Shown piece by piece: positions 48,786 through 55,152 of a stretch of 55,152 bases of DNA (position 1 is its first letter; each line of letters starts with the position of its first letter). Under the pieces are notes generated by a model that was not told the origin of the DNA, did not search any database, and saw only the letters and a list, made by a program, of their open reading frames with translations. The stretch lies in contig CAIXRA010000067.1 in the NCBI GenBank assembly GCA_903921725.1, forward strand, positions 1 to 55,152, written 5' to 3'. A program made the translations under genes and the position numbers. Source of the stretch: an uncultured Lentisphaerota bacterium (GTDB lineage: Bacteria; Verrucomicrobiota; Lentisphaeria; Oligosphaerales; CAITYL01).

Positions 48786-51700
48786 ATGTTTAACCACAGG
48801 CTATTGTGTGTTCTGGTTGGCGCCGGACTCACGGGGTCTCTCGCGCACGCGTCGATTCTGACGTGGGACGCGAACACCACCACCACGCTGCCCCAGGACG
48901 GGGCGGGCACTTGGGACACCACCGCCACCAACTGGTGGAATGGCGCCGCCAATGCGGCGTGGGTTGCTTCCTCCACGGACACCGCTGTCTTTGGCGCCGC
49001 GTCTGGCGCGGCCGGCACGATCACGGTCGGCACGGTCAACGCCGGCGACATTGTCTTCAACGCGGCCGGTAGCGGCAGCTACACGCTGAGCTCCGGCACG
49101 ATTACGCTGGCGGCGGCCTCAACGATTACAGCCAATGCCGACGCCACCATTGGGTCGGTGTTGGCGGGTGCGGGAACTTCTTTGACCAAGTCCGGTACCG
49201 GCGTGCTGACGCTTTCCGGTGTAAATACTTATGCGGGCGCGACCACCATCAGCAACGGCACCGTCAAGATGGGCAATGCGGCCGCCCTCGGCAGTTCCTC
49301 CCTCGTGACGGTCAGCAGCGGCGCCACCCTCGACACCGCAGGCTTCGCCACCGCCCGCCCAATCAGCATTGCCGGCGCCGGCGTCTCCGGTGCGGCCGCG
49401 CTTTATAACAGCGTCGCCGCCACCCAGTCCGCACTCACCGGCGGCCTCTCGCTTGCGGCCGATGCCACCATCGGCAATGCCGCGCCTATCACTGGCAACA
49501 CCGGAGGAATTTCCGCCGCGACCATCACTCTTAACAGTCGCACATTGACCGTGACTTCCGGGCGACTGGCCACCACCAACCTCACGGCAGGCAACATCAT
49601 TGTCAACAGCGGCGCAGCGATCATTCTTTCCAACGGTACCGATGCTGCTGGCACGCTGACCATCAATTCGGGCGGCATCGTCGATGTCCGCGACTACAAC
49701 AACACGGCTCAGGTCAACACCCACAGCATCGTTCTTAACGGCGGCACAATCAGCAATGGTGGCGCGGTGGGTGCCGGCGGCGGCGGCAACGGCGGCGGTG
49801 GCCAGTCCACACTCGGCAACAGTATCACCGTCGGCGCGGGTGGTGGAACGCTCTTTGGCAACAACTGGGCCTTCGGCTTACGCCTTAATCTTTCAGGCGC
49901 TTTGTCGGGTGCCGGCGCGCTCAACATCGCAGGCGGCGGCGCATCCTCAGGTGTCCGCTTGATGGGTGACGTCTCGGGCTACACCGGTACCGCCACAATT
50001 GCTTCCGGCGTCCCTCTTTCTTTCAGCGGCAATGCCAACCAGGTGTTCAACGGCAACCTCGCCGGCGTCGGCAATCTTCTCAAGGAAAGCACCACCACCA
50101 CCACGCTCGCCGGCACCAACAGCTACACCGGGACCACGACGGTCAGCGCCGGCACGCTGGTGCTAAACGGAACAACCACCGGCACCAGCGCCACTACTGT
50201 GGCCAGCGGCGCTACCCTCGCGCTGTCCGGCTCATACTCCGGCAATGGCGCCATTACTGACAATGGCACACTCATAATGTCCGGCATAAATACCGGCAAC
50301 AACGCCGTCACCGTGGGTGCCGGCGCCACGCTCAAGCTGGACTATTCCACACAGAACAGCAGCAAGCTGAACGATGCTTCCGTGTTGACCATCAACGGCG
50401 GCACGGTTCAACTCACCGGCGGCTCGCATGCTGAGATTGTTGGTTCAACTACCTTGTCCGGCGTTTCCAGCATCACCCAAAGCATCGCCGGCTCGACGCT
50501 CCAGATGAACGCCATCACCCGCAACAGCGGCGCCAGTGTCAATTTTAGCGCAGGCTCAATCGCGACAACGGACAATCTCAACGTTGGCGCCTCCGGCATT
50601 TTGGGTGGCTGGGCGACGGTTGGCGCTATTGACTGGGCAGTCAACTCGACCAACAGCGCGGACGGCCTGATTACGGCCTACAGCGGCGGTTACACGTTGA
50701 CTTCCGCGGCGCTCAACGCGGCGGCGAGCTACACGAACGCTCATATTGGTGTTGACAGCAGCCAAGCACCGGCCGCCGCAATCACGCCCAATTCGGTCCG
50801 CTTCAACGCTGCCGGCGCCTACACGCTGACGCTGACGGGCACCAGCACCATCAATTCCGGCGGCGTGCTCGTCACCTCCAACGTCGGCAACAATGCGTCC
50901 GTCATCACCGGCGGCACCCTGCAGGGGCCGGCAAGTGGCGAACTTTTCATCAACCAGAGCAACACCAGCAATACCCTCACCATCGGCTCCGTCATCCAGA
51001 ACAACACAGGCGCCTCTTCGCTGGCCAAGGGCGGCTCCGGCACGTTGATTCTGACCGCAACCAACACTTACACCGGAGGGACCAACATTGTTCTTGGCAC
51101 CCTCCAGATTGCCGGTGCCGGCCAGCTCAATTCCGGCGCTTACGCGGGGAATATCGTCAACAACGGCGTGCTGAAATACTCTTCCACGGCCAACCAGACA
51201 CTCTCCGGCGTTATCAGCGGCAGCGGCGGCTTGATTAAGGACACGGGCACCGGCACCCTCACGCTTTCCAACGCGAACACTTACACCGGCAATACGCAGG
51301 TCAGCGCTGGCGTCATCAAGCTCGGCAACATCACGGCCTTGGGCGCTGTAGCCACCGGCAAGCCGGTGACGCAGGTTGTCGTCGCCTCCGGTGCCGCCGT
51401 TGACCTCAACGGATTTGGCGCAACCTATGGCTATACCATCGCTGGCACCGGTGTCGGCGGTACGGGCGTCCTGACGAACACCGGCGCGGCGATCGGCAAC
51501 GGCTCCGCGCAGACCTCGAACATCAAGCTCTCGGCCAACGCCTCCATCGGCGGTACCGCCAACTGGGCGCTGCTTACCAACGGGTATGCTGCGACCTCTC
51601 TGGATTTGGGTGGCTTCACGCTGACCAAGACCGGCGCGAACACGATTTATCTGACATCTGCCACCACTACAGCGGGTGCCATCCAAGTTTCGGCAGGGAC

Positions 51701-54700
51701 GCTGGGGTTTGGTGTCACGGCTGGCGGAACGGGTGTGGTTGGAGACGCTTCATCCCTGGTTTTAGATAACACCGCAGGCGTTTCCCTCTCCCTGGACCGA
51801 GCCTCATCCATCGGCTCGCTGTCGGGTGGCGGCGCGACTGGCGGCAATATCAGCCTCAGCACCTTCACGCTGACCGCGGGTGCCCTGAACACGAGCACGA
51901 GCTACGCCGGTGTCATCAGCGGCACGGGCGGCCTGACGAAGAACGGCAGCGGCGTGATGACACTCTCTGGCGCCAACAGCTTCTCGGGCAAGACGACCCT
52001 CTCCGCCGGCACCGTCAGCGTGGCCACCATCGGCAATTCAGGTTCGAACTCCCCCCTCGGCACCAACGGTACCATTGACATCACCGGTGCCACCGGCACC
52101 CTGCTGTACACCGGCACAGGTGAAACCACCAACAAGATTATCAACTACAACTCGACGGGCGCCGGCGGTTTCCTCACGAACAACGGCACCGGCACGCTGG
52201 TCTTCTCCAACCTCTTCACCTCCGCGGCCGCCGGGGCTTATGGTGTGACCTTCAATGGTAGTGGCAACACCAGCATCGCCGGCATCGCCCAGACCGCTAC
52301 GCCCTACCTGATCAACCTCAACAAGCAGGGCGCCGGCGCCCTGACGCTGACCGGCTCCAACACTCTCCTTGCCGGCGCCCTCCGCGCCGACGGCGGCGTC
52401 CTCTCTGTCGCGGCAACCGTCCTGACCGGCACCGGAAGCGCGGCCGGAGCAATCGTGCGCAACTCTACCGCCGGCACCAACGGCGTCCTGAAGGTCGCCA
52501 CCGGCGCCGGCCTCTATACCACCACGGTGAACACCAACAGCATCCTCGGCGGCTGGGCGACCTACAACGACAACACGTGGCTCGTCACCAGCGGCAGCAA
52601 TACCGCCGTTACCGGTCTGGCCAGCTATGTCAGTGACACGTGGGCTGCCGGCAACAACACCGATGTCACGATTGCCGGCGCCAATCCTGCGACGACCCTG
52701 ACCACCAACTCACTGCGCTTCAACGCCGCCGGCGCCAAGACCCTGACCATTACCGGCACCAACAGCATCACCAGCGGCGGCATGCTCTTCACCTCAGCCA
52801 TCGGTGCCAACGCCACGACCATCACGGGCGGCGCCATCAAGGCCGGCACCGCCGGCGGGGATCTCGTTGTCTTTCAGAACAACACCGCCGGCAATGTGAC
52901 CATCGCCAGCACCATCGTGGACAACGGCACCAGCGGCCTGACCAAGGCCGGCTCCGGCACGCTGACGCTCTCCGCCAGCAACACCTATGCCGGCGTCACC
53001 CGAATCCACGAAGGCACCATCTCGCTCATCGGTACCGGCGGCGCCACACCACTTGGCACCGGCGCGGTTGCCAACAACGGCGCGATTCTGGTCAGCGGTA
53101 CGGGCGCGCAGACCATCGGCGGCGTCATCAGCGGTGTTGGTACGCTGACCAAGTCCGGCACCGGCACCCTGCTCCTGATCAACGCCAATACTTACACGGG
53201 CACGACCACCATCAATGGCGGCACGTTACAGTTCAACGCCGCTGGCGCAACCTCCGCATCTGGCGCGATCGTGGTGAACAATGGCGGCACGCTGTACTTC
53301 AACCGGACGAATGTATTCGGTAATGCTGCCGCTACTCCGACTGGGACTATTACCGTCAATCAGGGTGGCGTGCTGGCGAACGGCGCCTATTTTAACAATC
53401 TGCCCGATCTCACCCTGAATGGCGGCGAGCTTCGTGCCAACGGGGGGGAAAGTGCCACATGGCCGGCCTATGAATTGCGCTCGGTGACGGTGGGCGGCGC
53501 GACGCCGTCGTCCATCACGGCCAATACCTCGGTCAACACCAACAACCAGATCCAGATTGGTCTCCAGGGCAGCACTACTCTCGGCGCGACCTTCAACGTT
53601 GGCGTCACGGATGGCATCGGGCCCGATCTGGTCGTCTCGGCTGCGCTGGTCAACTCCGGTAGTAGCGGAATCAGCTTCCTCACCAAAACCGGCGCCGGCA
53701 CGATGGTGCTCTCCGGCGCGAACACCTACACCGGCATCACCACCATCAGCGCTGGCACGCTCCAGTTCGGCAACGGCGGTGCGGGCATGACCCTGACCAG
53801 CAGCGGCATCACGAACAATGGCACGCTGGGTTTCAGTATCAGCGATGCCTTGACCTACGGAAACGTCATCAGCGGCACCGGTGGCCTGTTCAAATCTGGT
53901 ACCGGCACGCTGGTGCTTTCCGGCGCGAACAGCTACACAGGCGGCACGACGGTCACGGTCGGCACGCTGGTGCTTGGTCACGCCACCAACACCCTGGCCG
54001 ACAGCGGCGCGGTGCTGGTCAACGGCGGAACGTTGAATCTCGGCGCGAGCAGCGACACGGTCGGAGCGGTCACCCTGACAAGCGGTTCCATCTCCGGCAC
54101 GACCGGCGTGTTGACCGGTACTTCCTATAACATGCAGTCCGGCACGGTTTCGGCCATTTTCGGCGGAACGGGCAGCCTGACCAAGAGCACGACCGGCACG
54201 GTCACGCTCTCCGGCATCAACACCTACACCGGCGCGACCGGCATCACCGGCGGCAAGCTGAATGTCAACGGTTCGCTCGCTGCGGGAAGCGCGGTCTCCG
54301 TTGCATCGGGCGCGATTCTTGGCGGCACGGGAACGGTTTCCGGCACCGTCACCGCCGCGGCTGGCGGAGGCATCGAGGCGGGCAGCAACGGCGCGGGTTC
54401 CCTGTCCGTCGGGAGTCTAATCTTCTCCGGTGCCGGCACCCTGCAGATAGGCAATCTTCAGAACTACACCGCCACCGCCGCCCTCAGCGTCACGGGTCTC
54501 AACGGCCTCTCCACCACCGGCGTGGCCTCGTCGGTGATCATCTCCGCCGCGACCGGCGCGACGCTCGGCACCTATAAATTGGTCAGCTACAACGGCACGC
54601 TTGGCGGCGGTTTTGGCGCGTTTACCCTCGCCACGCTCCCGAGCCGCGCGACCGGCAACTTGGTCGACACCGGCAGCGAGATCGACCTGAACATCACCGG

Positions 54701-55152
54701 CACGGACCACCTGGTTTGGACCGGCACCACGGACACGGCATGGAAGATCGACGGCGTCGGCGTGACGCCGACCAACTGGAAACTGGCCTCCTCCAGTGCC
54801 GTCACGGATTTCCGTGACGGTGATGCGGTTGTGTTCGACGACACGGCGGCCGGGTTCACGGTGGATATCTCCGCGACCAGCGTCACTCCCAGCGCGGTCA
54901 CCTTCAGCAACGCCTCCAACAACTACATCCTTCAGGGGAGCAAAGGCATCACGGGGCTTGCTTCGCTGGCCAAAACCGGCAGCGGCACGCTGACGATTAC
55001 GAATTCGAACAGCTACAGCGGCGGCACGACGATCGGCGCCGGCCGCCTCAATATCGGCAACGCTTCGGCACTCGGCGCCGGCGCGCTGACCATTTCCGGC
55101 GGCACCACGCTCGACAACAGCAGCGGCGGCGCCCTCACGCTGGCCGGCAACA
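48786..55152 (+). CDS. giant autotransporter-associated beta-strand repeat protein, partial (runs off right edge)
   Basis: Over 2,120 residues are visible, with no stop before the edge. ATG 48786 is preceded by GAGGA; an in-frame ATG at 48771 is the alternative. A signal peptide (MFNHRLLCVLVGAGLTGSLA, cleavage near AHA) is followed by a TWDT..NWWNG entry unit, then many copies of the ~30-residue PATR motif (LTKSGTGVLTLSGVNTYAGA, LAKGGSGTLILTATNTYTGG, LTKAGSGTLTLSASNTYAGV and so on). Composition is Thr/Gly/Ala/Ser/Asn-rich with almost no Cys, forming an extended right-handed beta-helix at the cell surface. Two ~150-residue modules starting ILGGWAT (about residues 615-770 and 1255-1410) are paralogous. 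A second TW-type entry unit starts near 54715. The C-terminal anchor (autotransporter barrel or PEP-CTERM) is not in the window. Confidence 0.9.
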   Translation, partial: MFNHRLLCVLVGAGLTGSLAHASILTWDANTTTTLPQDGAGTWDTTATNWWNGAANAAWVASSTDTAVFGAASGAAGTITVGTVNAGDIVFNAAGSGSYTLSSGTITLAAASTITANADATIGSVLAGAGTSLTKSGTGVLTLSGVNTYAGATTISNGTVKMGNAAALGSSSLVTVSSGATLDTAGFATARPISIAGAGVSGAAALYNSVAATQSALTGGLSLAADATIGNAAPITGNTGGISAATITLNSRTLTVTSGRLATTNLTAGNIIVNSGAAIILSNGTDAAGTLTINSGGIVDVRDYNNTAQVNTHSIVLNGGTISNGGAVGAGGGGNGGGGQSTLGNSITVGAGGGTLFGNNWAFGLRLNLSGALSGAGALNIAGGGASSGVRLMGDVSGYTGTATIASGVPLSFSGNANQVFNGNLAGVGNLLKESTTTTTLAGTNSYTGTTTVSAGTLVLNGTTTGTSATTVASGATLALSGSYSGNGAITDNGTLIMSGINTGNNAVTVGAGATLKLDYSTQNSSKLNDASVLTINGGTVQLTGGSHAEIVGSTTLSGVSSITQSIAGSTLQMNAITRNSGASVNFSAGSIATTDNLNVGASGILGGWATVGAIDWAVNSTNSADGLITAYSGGYTLTSAALNAAASYTNAHIGVDSSQAPAAAITPNSVRFNAAGAYTLTLTGTSTINSGGVLVTSNVGNNASVITGGTLQGPASGELFINQSNTSNTLTIGSVIQNNTGASSLAKGGSGTLILTATNTYTGGTNIVLGTLQIAGAGQLNSGAYAGNIVNNGVLKYSSTANQTLSGVISGSGGLIKDTGTGTLTLSNANTYTGNTQVSAGVIKLGNITALGAVATGKPVTQVVVASGAAVDLNGFGATYGYTIAGTGVGGTGVLTNTGAAIGNGSAQTSNIKLSANASIGGTANWALLTNGYAATSLDLGGFTLTKTGANTIYLTSATTTAGAIQVSAGTLGFGVTAGGTGVVGDASSLVLDNTAGVSLSLDRASSIGSLSGGGATGGNISLSTFTLTAGALNTSTSYAGVISGTGGLTKNGSGVMTLSGANSFSGKTTLSAGTVSVATIGNSGSNSPLGTNGTIDITGATGTLLYTGTGETTNKIINYNSTGAGGFLTNNGTGTLVFSNLFTSAAAGAYGVTFNGSGNTSIAGIAQTATPYLINLNKQGAGALTLTGSNTLLAGALRADGGVLSVAATVLTGTGSAAGAIVRNSTAGTNGVLKVATGAGLYTTTVNTNSILGGWATYNDNTWLVTSGSNTAVTGLASYVSDTWAAGNNTDVTIAGANPATTLTTNSLRFNAAGAKTLTITGTNSITSGGMLFTSAIGANATTITGGAIKAGTAGGDLVVFQNNTAGNVTIASTIVDNGTSGLTKAGSGTLTLSASNTYAGVTRIHEGTISLIGTGGATPLGTGAVANNGAILVSGTGAQTIGGVISGVGTLTKSGTGTLLLINANTYTGTTTINGGTLQFNAAGATSASGAIVVNNGGTLYFNRTNVFGNAAATPTGTITVNQGGVLANGAYFNNLPDLTLNGGELRANGGESATWPAYELRSVTVGGATPSSITANTSVNTNNQIQIGLQGSTTLGATFNVGVTDGIGPDLVVSAALVNSGSSGISFLTKTGAGTMVLSGANTYTGITTISAGTLQFGNGGAGMTLTSSGITNNGTLGFSISDALTYGNVISGTGGLFKSGTGTLVLSGANSYTGGTTVTVGTLVLGHATNTLADSGAVLVNGGTLNLGASSDTVGAVTLTSGSISGTTGVLTGTSYNMQSGTVSAIFGGTGSLTKSTTGTVTLSGINTYTGATGITGGKLNVNGSLAAGSAVSVASGAILGGTGTVSGTVTAAAGGGIEAGSNGAGSLSVGSLIFSGAGTLQIGNLQNYTATAALSVTGLNGLSTTGVASSVIISAATGATLGTYKLVSYNGTLGGGFGAFTLATLPSRATGNLVDTGSEIDLNITGTDHLVWTGTTDTAWKIDGVGVTPTNWKLASSSAVTDFRDGDAVVFDDTAAGFTVDISATSVTPSAVTFSNASNNYILQGSKGITGLASLAKTGSGTLTITNSNSYSGGTTIGAGRLNIGNASALGAGALTISGGTTLDNSSGGALTLAGN

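Noticed and set aside
50556..51686. 376-codon minus-strand frame within the repeat protein
   Set aside because: Shadow of Thr/Gly-rich repeats; low-complexity translation.

Overview
The window is a GC-rich bacterial chromosome segment, most likely from the PVC group (Verrucomicrobiota/Kiritimatiellota-like). This placement is inferred from four things: a very long autotransporter-type beta-strand-repeat protein, a prepilin-like protein with a C-terminal DG-type motif, many dispersed palindromic repeats of the kind seen in those phyla, and general gene content. No rRNA is present to confirm it.

Layout. 1-3667 is the end of an integrated element, visibly more AT-rich at its far left. It carries an unknown partial gene, a DUF6188-like gene, a HTH/coiled-coil protein, an AlpA-like excisionase and a tyrosine integrase, and is inserted at the 3' end of the tmRNA gene (ssrA, minus strand, 3668-4024). 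4264-7187 encodes a multi-PDZ HtrA protease and a catalytically dead paralogue. 7345-11587 (minus) holds recF, dnaN, a DnaA-box-containing intergenic region (oriC candidate) and a TPR protein. 11761-18304 holds mnmE, a nitroreductase, a lipoprotein, gpmI, hisB and a MarC-type membrane protein. 18343-23922 holds pepN, a FucP-type sugar transporter and a YmdB-type phosphodiesterase. 24104-27953 is purL-purQ. 28310-31384 is the classical thrS-infC-rpmI-rplT cluster, with infC using a rare ATC start. 31814-38653 holds tRNA-Ile2(CAU), an RdgC-like gene, a secreted hydrolase, a Gfo/Idh/MocA oxidoreductase, murC and a prepilin-like protein. 38683-41340 holds a lipoprotein and then a TubZ/FtsZ-superfamily GTPase downstream of a small winged-helix protein and an AT-rich, repeat-bearing upstream region. 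41775-48525 holds a GH57-GT5 glycogen synthase fusion, tRNA-His, a beta-hydroxyacid dehydrogenase, a membrane pseudokinase, tRNA-Glu and a four-TM protein. 48786 to the right edge is one open frame encoding the giant repeat protein.

Two themes stand out. First, the 39.5-41.3 kb locus has the architecture of a type III (TubZ-TubR-tubC) partition system but sits among ordinary chromosomal genes. Second, several palindromic repeat families lie both between genes and in frame inside housekeeping genes: murC at four places, mnmE, and pepN at two places. These lengthen essential enzymes without breaking the reading frame.
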